Positions 13,086 through 21,409 of a stretch of DNA of 22,375 bases are shown in pieces; the first letter of the stretch is position 1, and every line of letters starts with the position of its first letter. The notes under the pieces were generated by a model. The model had not been told where the DNA came from. It did not search any database and saw only the letters and a list, made by a program, of their open reading frames with translations. The stretch covers positions 1-22,375 of the forward strand of contig JBKGYK010000055.1 in assembly GCA_046546095.1 (NCBI GenBank). The letters run 5' to 3'. Both the position numbers and the translations under genes were made by a program. The DNA is from JAQIBY01 sp046546095. Lineage in GTDB: Bacteria; Bacteroidota; Bacteroidia; Bacteroidales; ML635J-15.

Positions 13086-15154
13086 AAAAGTTTTATCCAT
13101 ACCTGATTCTCCTGATACTTTTGTTTCCGCTGCCGGCTTTATCTCAGGTACCTGAGGCCATCAAATACCAGGCAGTCATTCGCGATTCAGAGGGACATCC
13201 AATCAGCAATCAGGATATCAGGATACGGCTTTCCATTCTTGAAAATTCTGAGAACGGCGATTATATTTATCAGGAGAATCATATGACAGAAACCAATGCT
13301 TTTGGCCTTGTTAACCTGAATCTGGGGGAAGGCAGCAGCACCTGGGATTTTTCCGATATTGCATGGGATAATGGGATTGCGAAGTGGTTAAAAGTGGAGA
13401 TTGACAGCACCGGAGGCACAGATTTCACTGAAATGGGCATCAGCCGGCTTTTGAGTGTACCATACGCCATGCATGCAGGCAGCAGTGGGAACGGATCCGG
13501 ATTCTGGACAGCCGGGGACAACGGGATTTTTTACGACTCCGGCAATGTGGGAATAGGCACAAATCAGCCTGATGGCAGTGCTGCTCTTGACATATCATCC
13601 ACAAGCAAAGGCTTTTTGCCTCCACGGATGACAGAGGCTCAGCGGGATGCCATAAACAATCCTGCCTCCGGTTTGATGGTTTTCAACACCACGAGTGAAT
13701 GCATCAATGTTTTTAAAGCCGGAGCCTGGTATGAGATATGTGGTACCTGCATGCCTCCTCCCCAGCCCGATCCCGGCTCAAACTCCCCTGCATGTGAAGA
13801 CGGGGAAATCGAGTTGTATGCGAGCAATACAGGAGGTGCTCAGCCACACTGGAGCGGTCCGGGCAATTTTACCAGTGAGGAACAAAATCCGGTCATCAGT
13901 CCTGCTGAGTTGAGTGATAGCGGCTATTACACATTATACACCAGCAATGCCTGCGGTAATTCGGACCCGGACAGTATTTTTGTGGATGTGATGTCCCTTC
14001 CTGGTGATGCAGGGCCGATTACGGGGCCTGCCACAGTTTGCGAAGGAGATGCAGGAGTAGCATACAGCATAGATCCTGTAGCAAATGCAGACACATACAA
14101 CTGGAACGTACCTCCAGGTACTGTTATCAGCGATGGAGAGGGTAGCACCAGCATCTTGCTTGACTTTCAGGAAGGTTCTGAATCCGGAAACATTTCGGTA
14201 ACGCCGCAAAATGCATGTGGCAGTGGCGGAACCAACATCCCACTATCTGTCACGGTGGATCCTCTGCCCACTGAAGCCGATGCCGGGTCTGATCAAACGA
14301 ATCTTACGGGCACAAGCACCACACTGGAAGGCAATACCCCGGCTGATGGCAACGGCTTATGGAGCATAATCTCCGGGTCAGGAGGGAACATTGCTGATTC
14401 GACAAATCCGGCAAGCAGTTTTTCAGGAACAGCCGGCACTGCATACATTCTTGAATGGACAATCAGCACATCATGCGGAAGCAGCAGCGACAGTGTAGAA
14501 ATCAGTTTTCAGGCACCATTTGTCTGTGGTGATGATTTGATTGACCCCCGCGACGGACAAAGCTATGCCACAGTTAGCATCGGGGGAGAATGCTGGATGG
14601 CAGAAAACATCAACATCGGCACACAGGTTAACGGCAGTGACGGGCAATCGGACAACGGAAGCATAGAAAAGTTTTGCTACAACGACAACAGCGACAATTG
14701 CGACACCTATGGCGGGCTGTATCAGTGGACAGAGATGTTACAATTACCGGATTCCTGTGAAACTTCTGAATGCGCCTCCATCATCGGCAACAACCATCAG
14801 GGCATTTGTCCTCCCGGCTGGCATGTACCTACTGATGAGGAATACAAGGACCTGGAAATTGCACTGGGCATGACATCCACGCAGGCAGATATGGCCAACA
14901 CATGGCGTGGTTCACCTGTTGGTGAAATGATGAAACAAGGCGGCTCATCCGGATTTGAGGGTCTGTTATCAGGCCGAAGCTCATCCACCGGAAGTTACTC
15001 ACTTTTGGGCAGTTACGAATATCCCTACACTGCATCAGAATATGGAACCCACAATGCATGGAGACGATGTCTGCGTTCCGGCGATGATAACGTGGGACGC
15101 TGGAATACTTTTCCCAAAACCTACGGATTTTCAGTACGTTGTGTGAAAGATTAG
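13082..15154 (+). CDS. Large secreted Ig/PKD-like protein with C-terminal FISUMP domain
   Basis: This 690-residue protein has a signal peptide (1-22, ending LPALSQ). Residues 24-130 contain IKYQAVIRDSEGHPISNQ, a domain common at the N-terminus of Bacteroidota surface proteins. VGIGTNQPDGSAALDISS (about 157-174), PPRMTEAQRDAINNPASGLM and CINVFKAGAWYEICG resemble tail-fibre/adhesin-type linkers. Two or three Ig/PKD-like domains fill about 225-475 (for example DSGYYTLYTSNACGNSD). The C-terminus (about 480-690) is a FISUMP domain: DGQSYATVSIGGECWMAENI, CPPGWHVPTDEEYKDLE, and the ending YGFSVRCVKD. No T9SS sorting domain is seen, unlike the upstream gene, so its surface route is unclear. Start and stop overlap the first gene by 4 nt. 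An adhesin or structural role is an inference; no catalytic motif was found. Confidence 0.85.
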   Translation: MKKFYPYLILLILLFPLPALSQVPEAIKYQAVIRDSEGHPISNQDIRIRLSILENSENGDYIYQENHMTETNAFGLVNLNLGEGSSTWDFSDIAWDNGIAKWLKVEIDSTGGTDFTEMGISRLLSVPYAMHAGSSGNGSGFWTAGDNGIFYDSGNVGIGTNQPDGSAALDISSTSKGFLPPRMTEAQRDAINNPASGLMVFNTTSECINVFKAGAWYEICGTCMPPPQPDPGSNSPACEDGEIELYASNTGGAQPHWSGPGNFTSEEQNPVISPAELSDSGYYTLYTSNACGNSDPDSIFVDVMSLPGDAGPITGPATVCEGDAGVAYSIDPVANADTYNWNVPPGTVISDGEGSTSILLDFQEGSESGNISVTPQNACGSGGTNIPLSVTVDPLPTEADAGSDQTNLTGTSTTLEGNTPADGNGLWSIISGSGGNIADSTNPASSFSGTAGTAYILEWTISTSCGSSSDSVEISFQAPFVCGDDLIDPRDGQSYATVSIGGECWMAENINIGTQVNGSDGQSDNGSIEKFCYNDNSDNCDTYGGLYQWTEMLQLPDSCETSECASIIGNNHQGICPPGWHVPTDEEYKDLEIALGMTSTQADMANTWRGSPVGEMMKQGGSSGFEGLLSGRSSSTGSYSLLGSYEYPYTASEYGTHNAWRRCLRSGDDNVGRWNTFPKTYGFSVRCVKD

Positions 15155-15200
15155 ATAGAATTTGTAAGAAACGGAATGATAATAAAAAAACACTACTATT

Positions 15201-15572
15201 ATGAAAAACACATGGCTTTTATGCTTTATGATGCTGGGTATTTTCTTCAGTGCCTGTGAAACAAACGATGAGGATGAGGATGATACTACAACAGATGCCT
15301 ATCTGGAAAGTTTTGATGATCTGTATTCAGAAAAAGACACATTGAGCTATATGGATACAACAAGGGTCATCGCGGTTGCATCAGGAAAAGGCCTCAAATA
15401 CACCTGGAAAACAAACAGCAATGCTCCCCTGCTGCCGGTTGATGGAATGGATTCAGAAATTTACTTTTATGCTGATCCGTGCGTAAGTACAGGAATCAAA
15501 CAGGTTATCTGCACCATAACAGCAGGTGAGGATGAAATCACAAAAACAGACACAATTGTAATTACTGACTAA
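15201..15572 (+). CDS. Short acidic surface lipoprotein
   Basis: This 123-residue protein has a lipoprotein signal peptide with lipobox FFSAC (Cys19), followed directly by ETNDEDEDD. That acidic run resembles the Bacteroidota lipoprotein export signal and the one on the lipoprotein at 1373. The remainder looks like a single small beta-sandwich (TRVIAVASGKGLKYTWKT ... QVICTITAGEDEITKTDTI), similar in style to PKD/Ig-like folds, with two cysteines that may pair. The gene lies 46 nt after the FISUMP gene and only 2 nt before the outer-membrane barrel gene. It may therefore be an outer-leaflet partner of that barrel or of the secreted FISUMP proteins. No family is recognised. Confidence 0.8.
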   Translation: MKNTWLLCFMMLGIFFSACETNDEDEDDTTTDAYLESFDDLYSEKDTLSYMDTTRVIAVASGKGLKYTWKTNSNAPLLPVDGMDSEIYFYADPCVSTGIKQVICTITAGEDEITKTDTIVITD

Positions 15573-15574
15573 TT

Positions 15575-16624
15575 ATGAAACACATCATTGCTGTACTATT
15601 TTGCGCTTCTGTATTATCAAATGCAGCCCTGGCTCAGTGTTTCTCATCAACAGGAAATCCCATTGGCGGAAATGCCAATATGGGCGTTATGAAAAAAGGA
15701 ATGTTTCGGCTGGGCTCCTTTTACAAACATGCATACTCCGGGAAATATTTTAAGGGGAATGAATTGTCTGTTGATGACGGACATATCACAGCGGAATATG
15801 CAGTTTACAATTATATTTCCATGCTGCTTTCCTACGGAGTGACAGATAATCTTACCCTGGAAACGAGCACCGGGTATTTTCTCAACAAGACAAAAGCCTT
15901 TGCCACGCCGGTCACGGGTTACGGATTGACAAACACTGTGGTTTCAGCCAAATATGCATTTTATCACAACCCGGCCAGTCGGGTGGAAATCACAGGAGGC
16001 CTTGGTGCAAAAATCCCAATGCGCAATGAAGAACAAAGAATGGAAACCTCCACCATCACCATAGCAAATCATCCTGATGTACAATCATGTCTGGGGAATT
16101 ATGGTGCCATAGCGGAACTGTATATCATTAAAGAAAAGCCATTTACCGGCTTGCGTTATTTTTTGACCACAAAATATGAACACAATTTCAACACGCTTGA
16201 CGGTTATTTTGATCTCAGGCAATTCAACTTTGGCAACTCACTTAACACATCCGTATTTATCACAAAGCATATCCATATGCCTCCGGCCTTATCCTGGCTG
16301 ACAGAAAACTGGACAGCCATTGCTCAAATCCGCCATGAGCACAAATGGCAGAACCAAATACGCACACAGGATTACCAGGGTCAGGGTCAATTGGAATACA
16401 ATGACTGGCATAAGGTGAAAAACTCCGGCAGCGATGTCATTTTCTTTTGCCCTCAGATCAATTATACATTTTTCCAAAAACTAAACATTTCTGTCCTTGC
16501 TGACATCCCTTTATATCAGTATTATAAAGGCATACAACTTGCATCTGACTATGCATTTGCTGTCAATCTCACATGGGATCTTGACTTATCAGGCAGGGAA
16601 AAAGGAATTGATGAAGAGCAATGA
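15575..16624 (+). CDS. Predicted outer-membrane beta-barrel protein
   Basis: This 349-residue protein has a signal peptide (1-21, ending AALAQ). The body alternates polar and hydrophobic residues in short strands separated by turns (for example ISMLLSYGVTDNLTLETSTGYF, ITGGLGAKIPMRN, GLRYFLTTKYEHNF, LNISVLADIPLYQYY). Many aromatic residues lie at strand ends, as in outer-membrane barrels of the transporter/porin-like class. The last strand is AFAVNLTWDLDLSG, followed by a short charged tail. It follows the acidic lipoprotein gene by 2 nt, which fits a barrel-lipoprotein complex. It is not a SusC-type TonB receptor: no plug domain and far too short. Substrate and partner are unknown. Confidence 0.75.
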   Translation: MKHIIAVLFCASVLSNAALAQCFSSTGNPIGGNANMGVMKKGMFRLGSFYKHAYSGKYFKGNELSVDDGHITAEYAVYNYISMLLSYGVTDNLTLETSTGYFLNKTKAFATPVTGYGLTNTVVSAKYAFYHNPASRVEITGGLGAKIPMRNEEQRMETSTITIANHPDVQSCLGNYGAIAELYIIKEKPFTGLRYFLTTKYEHNFNTLDGYFDLRQFNFGNSLNTSVFITKHIHMPPALSWLTENWTAIAQIRHEHKWQNQIRTQDYQGQGQLEYNDWHKVKNSGSDVIFFCPQINYTFFQKLNISVLADIPLYQYYKGIQLASDYAFAVNLTWDLDLSGREKGIDEEQ

Positions 16625-16679
16625 AGTTTTGGCAGAATATTTGTATGATACTAAGAATAAAAACATCAACAACATGACA

Positions 16680-17075
16680 ATGAAAAAGATAATTATCCTC
16701 CTTCTGACAGGATTAATTGCAATGACAGGCTTTACACAGACAAATGAAGAAAGCGCGGAAAAATCCGGTCCGCAGATAAGTTTTGACAAAAAGGTACATG
16801 ATTATGGCAAGATAGAGAGAAAATCTGACGGCACCTGTACTTTCACCCTGACCAACGAAGGCTCCGAAACCCTGATTCTGACGAACGTTCAGACATCCTG
16901 CGGCTGTGCTGCTGCCAAATGGCCGCGAAAGCCTATTCCAGCAGGAGAAAGCAGGGAAATTGAAATAAAATATGATACACGGAGAACCGGCAATTTTTCC
17001 AAAACAATCAAAGTCCATAACAACGCCACGGAAAAACCGGTCATACTGAGTATCAAAGGTCAGGTTACCAAATAA
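16680..17075 (+). CDS. DUF1573 periplasmic/secreted protein
   Basis: From the ATG at 16680 the product is 131 residues: a signal peptide (about 1-20, MTGFTQ at its end) and one DUF1573 domain. The domain shows VHDYGKIERKSDGTCTFTLT, the family's SCGC motif (Cys74, Cys76), IPAGESREIEIKYDT, and the ending VILSIKGQVTK. DUF1573 is an immunoglobulin-like (ASPM-SPD-2-Hydin-like) fold found in many Bacteroidota exported proteins; its role is unknown. Alternative in-frame starts at 16611 or earlier would lie inside the upstream gene or precede a clear signal peptide, and are rejected. It follows the barrel gene by 55 nt and may share its transcript. A separate promoter lies after it. Confidence 0.9.
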   Translation: MKKIIILLLTGLIAMTGFTQTNEESAEKSGPQISFDKKVHDYGKIERKSDGTCTFTLTNEGSETLILTNVQTSCGCAAAKWPRKPIPAGESREIEIKYDTRRTGNFSKTIKVHNNATEKPVILSIKGQVTK

Positions 17076-17117
17076 ACAGGAAGCTGTATCATCACCATTC
17101 GTTTAAACTGTCAGATT

Positions 17118-17151
17118 TTTGACGGTGATCCACTATTTTTCCTTAATTTTG
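17118..17151 (+). promoter_or_regulatory. Consensus promoter of the M43 protease gene
   Basis: TTTG (17118-17121) is followed after 22 nt by TAATTTTG (17144-17151), a full match to TAnnTTTG. The ATG is 21 nt beyond the -7 element, so the protease can be expressed apart from the locus upstream. Confidence 0.7.
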
Positions 17152-17172
17152 TTTCAGATAAAATAAGTTTTT

Positions 17173-19242
17173 ATGAAGAACATACTTCTCGTTGCCTTGA
17201 TTTTTCTGGGCATTTCAATACAATCACAGGCTCAGGAAGAATTCCGTTGCAACACTCCGGAAATGAACCGCAAGGCACTGGAAAACAATCCTGAAGCCAG
17301 GGCAAGACGTGCTGCACTGGCCAGGCATATAGAGCAATATACAGAAAGCAAATCCGACCGCAAACAGGTTTATGTCATTCCCGTTGTATTTCATGTAGTG
17401 CATGATTACGGCACGGAAAATATTTCCTATGAGCAGGTTGAAGATGTCGTCAGGATCATGAATGAAGATTACCGTAAGATGAATCCCGATACAAGCAATA
17501 TTGTTGATGGATTCAAGAGTCTGGCTACCGATTCCAGAATAGAATTCAGGCTTGCCAGAAAAGATCCCTGGGGAAATTGCACCAACGGGGTGACACGAAC
17601 AGTATCCTATACAACCAACAGTGCAGGTGAGAATGTCAAAGAAATAGCCCCCGGCTGGCCAATGGCAAGTTACCTGAATGTCTGGGTGGTACGGAACATT
17701 GACAGCGGTGCGGCAGGATATGCATATTATCCGGGTTCTGTAGGAGACGGCAGGGACGGTATTGTGGTAAATCATTCCTACGTGGGTTCCATCGGTACAG
17801 GAAGTCAGGGACGCAGCCGCACATTAACCCATGAAGTCGGGCACTGGCTCAATCTTCCACACCCCTGGGGAAGCACCAATGAGCCCGGTCTGGCATCCAA
17901 CTGTGATATTGATGACGGCATTGAAGACACACCCAATACCATAGGACATACCACATGTGCTCTGAACGCAGAAACCTGTGGCAGTCCGGATAACGTACAA
18001 AACTACATGGATTATTCCTATTGCACGCATATGTTTACCCACGGGCAGGGAGAAATGATGCGTTCAATTCTCAACAGTTCCATCAACGGTCGGAACAACC
18101 TTTGGACAGAATCCAATCTGATTGCAACAGGCACCTTAAATCCGGCATCTGCAGACATTTGCGAAGCGAGTGCCGATTTTTCCTACGACGTATCCCACGG
18201 ATGTGAAGGAATTGCTGTACAGTTTACCGATCTCACCTACGGCACCGACAGCATCAGCTCACGCCAATGGACATTTCCCGGCGGCACACCGGAATTTTCC
18301 GATGAAAGAAATCCTTTGATTGTATATGAAACAGCCGGTGAGTATCCTGTAGAGCTGGTTGTTACCAACCCGGCCGGCACAGACACAAAACAAACTGCCG
18401 ATGCAATCAGCATTAACAATGCTGCCGATGGTTATGATCTCCCCTATTACGAACAACTGGAAACCTCTGATTATCCCGGAGACAGTGATGCAGCCGAAAA
18501 CTTTTATACCATTACCAATGGGGATACCGGCTGGGAAAGGCAAAATCACGCAGCCTATTCCGGTGATTATGCCATGTTTACCTACCTGAAAGATGAACGG
18601 CACGGGGTGAGCAATGCATTTGTAACACCTGCAATCAAAGTAGATTCCCTGCATTTTCCCCTTGAGGCTGCATTCAAACTTGCCTATTCTCAAAGTGACG
18701 AAAACGATACAGATGTTCTGAAAGTTTATGTTTCAGAAAACTGCGGGGAAAGCTGGATGTTACAGTACTACAAAGGTGGAAAACAACTACATACAGCCTC
18801 ATGGCAAAATCCCTGGGGAACATTTTATCCGGAAACGGATGAGTGGCGCAGCGAGAGTTTTATCCTCCCGGATGGTTTGTTTGATGAGGCAAAAAGTGTA
18901 CGCCTGAAATTTGAAGCCCTGAACCGTGGCGGCAATGCCATGTATATTGATGATATTGAGTTAAGAGCCCCCACTGCCATCTCAGAGGAAAATATTCAAG
19001 GCGGGTTCAATCTTTATCCCACCAATGTTACCGATGCACTGTATCTGGATACAGAATACCGTGGGAATGCAAATGTAAGTCTGTATGATTTGTCGGGAAG
19101 AGTAATCATAAAGAAAAACCTGCAACTCTCATCGCATCAGGATATCTCCGGTATGATTCCGGCACATCTTTCCGGTCTGCATATTTTGAAACTGCAGACC
19201 CAAGACGGCAATGCTGTCTTCAGAATCAATATTGTGAAATAA
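17173..19242 (+). CDS. M43 (pappalysin-type) metalloprotease with T9SS type A sorting domain
   Basis: This 689-residue protein has a signal peptide (1-20 or 21, ending SQAQ), a short pro-region (about 22-65), and a catalytic metzincin domain (about 66-315). The zinc motif is HEVGHWLNLPH (His220, Glu221, His224, His230) and the Met-turn is NYMDYSYC (Met279). Its cysteines resemble ulilysin/mirolysin-type M43 enzymes. A PKD domain follows (about 335-415, with WTFPGGTPEFSDERNPLIVY), then a jelly-roll/cleaved-adhesin-like beta domain (about 425-600, ending AMYIDDIELR). The C-terminal sorting domain begins GFNLYPTNVTDALYL and ends RINIVK. It is predicted to be exported by the T9SS and to act on proteins at or beyond the cell surface. 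All catalytic residues are present. Its place beside the surface locus raises processing of those proteins as a possibility. Confidence 0.95.
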   Translation: MKNILLVALIFLGISIQSQAQEEFRCNTPEMNRKALENNPEARARRAALARHIEQYTESKSDRKQVYVIPVVFHVVHDYGTENISYEQVEDVVRIMNEDYRKMNPDTSNIVDGFKSLATDSRIEFRLARKDPWGNCTNGVTRTVSYTTNSAGENVKEIAPGWPMASYLNVWVVRNIDSGAAGYAYYPGSVGDGRDGIVVNHSYVGSIGTGSQGRSRTLTHEVGHWLNLPHPWGSTNEPGLASNCDIDDGIEDTPNTIGHTTCALNAETCGSPDNVQNYMDYSYCTHMFTHGQGEMMRSILNSSINGRNNLWTESNLIATGTLNPASADICEASADFSYDVSHGCEGIAVQFTDLTYGTDSISSRQWTFPGGTPEFSDERNPLIVYETAGEYPVELVVTNPAGTDTKQTADAISINNAADGYDLPYYEQLETSDYPGDSDAAENFYTITNGDTGWERQNHAAYSGDYAMFTYLKDERHGVSNAFVTPAIKVDSLHFPLEAAFKLAYSQSDENDTDVLKVYVSENCGESWMLQYYKGGKQLHTASWQNPWGTFYPETDEWRSESFILPDGLFDEAKSVRLKFEALNRGGNAMYIDDIELRAPTAISEENIQGGFNLYPTNVTDALYLDTEYRGNANVSLYDLSGRVIIKKNLQLSSHQDISGMIPAHLSGLHILKLQTQDGNAVFRINIVK

Positions 19243-19360
19243 TGGTCTTTTGACCGGCTGTTTTTGCTATGGTTTGTGTTCTTACCAGACATATGCATCA
19301 TCTCTGAGCCAGATTATGAGCGCATTTTGAATCCAAATCAAAAATAATGGACAGATGAGC

Positions 19361-19392
19361 TTGCCCTATGCCCGTAAAAAATCTTACCTTTG
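19361..19392 (+). promoter_or_regulatory. Consensus promoter of the acetyltransferase-like gene
   Basis: TTG (19361-19363) is followed after 21 nt by TACCTTTG (19385-19392), a full match to TAnnTTTG. The ATG at 19411 is 18 nt further on. It rules out the in-frame TTG at 19390 as start, because that codon is inside the -7 element. Confidence 0.7.
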
Positions 19393-19410
19393 TTTAAGCT
19401 AAGAGCAACT

Positions 19411-20739
19411 ATGGAAAACAAACGGTATTGGATAAAGCTGGACAATGCGGCAAAGATATTTCCGGCAGTTTCAGACAGGGAGCTGACCTCGGTATTCAGG
19501 ATATCTGTCTGTCTGAAAGAACGGGTTAAGCTTGCTGAATTGCAGCGTGCCCTGGCCAAAACCTATCGTCGTTTTCCCTATTTCAATGTACACCTGAAGC
19601 ATGGTTTTTTCTGGCATTACCTTGAGGAGCACAAAGGAATTCCACGTATTGAAGCCGATATCTGGCCTCCACTACAGGCTTTTCGGACAAAATTTATTCA
19701 CGACCGCTTGTATCGTATTATGGCCAGGGGGCGGGAAGTTTCTCTGGAAATGATGCATAGCGTGAGTGATGGCGGCGGCGGGATGCAATTTCTCAACAGC
19801 CTGTTGTACATGTATTTTCTTGAACTGGGCTATAAGGTTGATCCACCGCCCTTTTTTATGCATCCTGATGAAACACCAAAAGCTGAGGAGTTTCAAGATT
19901 CATACAACACATATTTTCAGAAAGAAATTCCGCCGGCAGTACCACGCTCCAAAGCCTGGGCATTGCCATTTGAATTAGATTCTCCTCCACGGCTCAGTGT
20001 GATACAGGCAGAAATGTCAGCTACACATATTCTGGACAAAGCAAGAACCTATAAAGTAAGTGCAACGGAATTTATGGCCTCTGTATATCTGTATGCCCTT
20101 CAGGACGTGCTGCTAAATTGTGAAAAACGCGGCATTCCACAAAAGCTGAAAATTCTTCGCATGCAGATTCCCATCAATCTGCGCCGGATATTCCCAAGCA
20201 GGAGCATGCGGAATTTCACACTTTTTGCTCTGCCGGAAATTGATTTACGGCTGGGAAAATACAGCTTTGAAGAAATCACCCAGATCGTATATCATTATAT
20301 GAAACTGGAAACCTATCCCAAACAGATTCAAAAAATCATCAGTCGCAATGTTGGTTCCGAAAAGCTTTTTTATGTACGTGCAATACCCTTGTTCATCAAA
20401 GACATGGTACTGGCAGCCAAACACAAAAGCTACGGCAATGCGCAGTATTCCGGAGTGATGACAAACCTGGGGCAGATAAAATACCCGGATTCATTTGCCA
20501 GGCATATTGATTGCATAAGCTGTCTGCCACCACCACCAAACAAGCGCACGAAGATTAACTGCAGCATCGTATCTTTTGAAAACAAAATGATCGCGAGTTT
20601 CTGCAATATTACCAGCTCCACGGAACTGGAGCATTTGTTTTTTTCCAAACTCACAGAGATGAACATTCCTGTAAAAATGCGGGACAGAAACGATGTTATG
20701 AACCCTGTAAACGATCAGCACAATGGCAAAAATATGTAA
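19411..20739 (+). CDS. Alcohol-acetyltransferase-like / condensation-fold acyltransferase
   Basis: From the ATG at 19411 the product is about 442 residues. It opens RYWIKLDNAAKIFPAVSDRE, the characteristic start of a family found in Clostridia and Bacteroidota and annotated as alcohol acetyltransferase or condensation-domain protein. The catalytic H-x3-D-G motif is MMHSVSDGGGG (His116, Asp120, Gly121). Other features are LQRALAKTYRRFPYFNVHLK and the C-terminal INCSIVSFENKMIASFCNI. The fold is the CoA-dependent acyltransferase/NRPS condensation fold; acceptor and acyl group are unknown. The next gene overlaps it by 17 nt and encodes a zinc-ribbon membrane protein, the partner commonly seen next to this family, so the two probably work together, perhaps on a lipid or envelope substrate (inference). 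Confidence 0.82.
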   Translation: MENKRYWIKLDNAAKIFPAVSDRELTSVFRISVCLKERVKLAELQRALAKTYRRFPYFNVHLKHGFFWHYLEEHKGIPRIEADIWPPLQAFRTKFIHDRLYRIMARGREVSLEMMHSVSDGGGGMQFLNSLLYMYFLELGYKVDPPPFFMHPDETPKAEEFQDSYNTYFQKEIPPAVPRSKAWALPFELDSPPRLSVIQAEMSATHILDKARTYKVSATEFMASVYLYALQDVLLNCEKRGIPQKLKILRMQIPINLRRIFPSRSMRNFTLFALPEIDLRLGKYSFEEITQIVYHYMKLETYPKQIQKIISRNVGSEKLFYVRAIPLFIKDMVLAAKHKSYGNAQYSGVMTNLGQIKYPDSFARHIDCISCLPPPPNKRTKINCSIVSFENKMIASFCNITSSTELEHLFFSKLTEMNIPVKMRDRNDVMNPVNDQHNGKNM

Positions 20740-21409
20740 ACACTGCGGCGTAGAGTTGAGTCCGGAAATGGACAAATGTCCGCTCTGCGGCAACCTGCCC
20801 GGTGACAACAAACCGGTCAAAGACCGACACAAAACCGATGCCTTTAGTTTTTTGAAACGTTCACGTAACCTGTGGGAAGCCTTTGGGGTAATCGCACTTA
20901 TCACCATTGCGCTGACAATCCTGGTGAATTTCATTCTGGACAAAACCGCCAGTTGGTCGCTATTTGTTGCCGGGGGTGTCCTGAGTGTCTGGCTTTACTA
21001 TACGATATATCAATTTGCAAAACACTACATTGCCATCTGGGCTCCGGCGGGTCTGGCTGTGACCTTAAGCAATCTCTTACTGATTGATGCCCTTACCGGT
21101 GGAGTAGATTGGTTTATAAGTCTTGCCCTACCCCTTACTACAGCGGCATTTCTGTTGGCTGCCGGTTTTGCACTCATCACCAAAATGGTAAAATATCAGG
21201 GATTCAATGTGCTGGGTTTTGCCATATTGCACATCATTGTTTTTTGCATCGTATGCGAGATTTTCCTGAAATTGCATCTGTATTCACAAGTGGAACTGCG
21301 CTGGTCCATATTTGTTGCTGCCTCAGCCACACCCATAGCGGTTATTTTGATTTTTGTACATTACCGTCTGAAACGCGGTAACGACCTGAAAAGCTTTTTT
21401 CACATCTGA
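20723..21409 (+). CDS. Zinc-ribbon multi-pass membrane protein (DUF6320-like)
   Basis: The 228-residue product begins with a zinc ribbon, CKHCGVELSPEMDKCPLCG (Cys5, 8, 19, 22). A charged linker follows, then about six membrane helices (residues 50-215) and a short basic tail. This architecture matches the DUF6320-type proteins encoded next to alcohol-acetyltransferase-like enzymes. The ATG at 20723 lies within the end of that upstream gene (17-nt overlap), so translation is probably coupled. The ribbon would be cytoplasmic; whether it binds protein, nucleic acid or only stabilises the enzyme is unknown. Its last 10 nt overlap the end of the convergent HAD gene. Confidence 0.82.
   Translation: MAKICKHCGVELSPEMDKCPLCGNLPGDNKPVKDRHKTDAFSFLKRSRNLWEAFGVIALITIALTILVNFILDKTASWSLFVAGGVLSVWLYYTIYQFAKHYIAIWAPAGLAVTLSNLLLIDALTGGVDWFISLALPLTTAAFLLAAGFALITKMVKYQGFNVLGFAILHIIVFCIVCEIFLKLHLYSQVELRWSIFVAASATPIAVILIFVHYRLKRGNDLKSFFHI

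Noticed and set aside
16497..16679. N-terminal extension of the DUF1573 gene back to 16497
   Set aside because: It lies inside the barrel gene for most of its length and would bury a good signal peptide that starts at 16680.
19244..19255. GGTC-TTTT-GACC hairpin as terminator of the protease gene
   Set aside because: The stem is only 4 bp and the T-run is separated by GGCTG; too weak to call.
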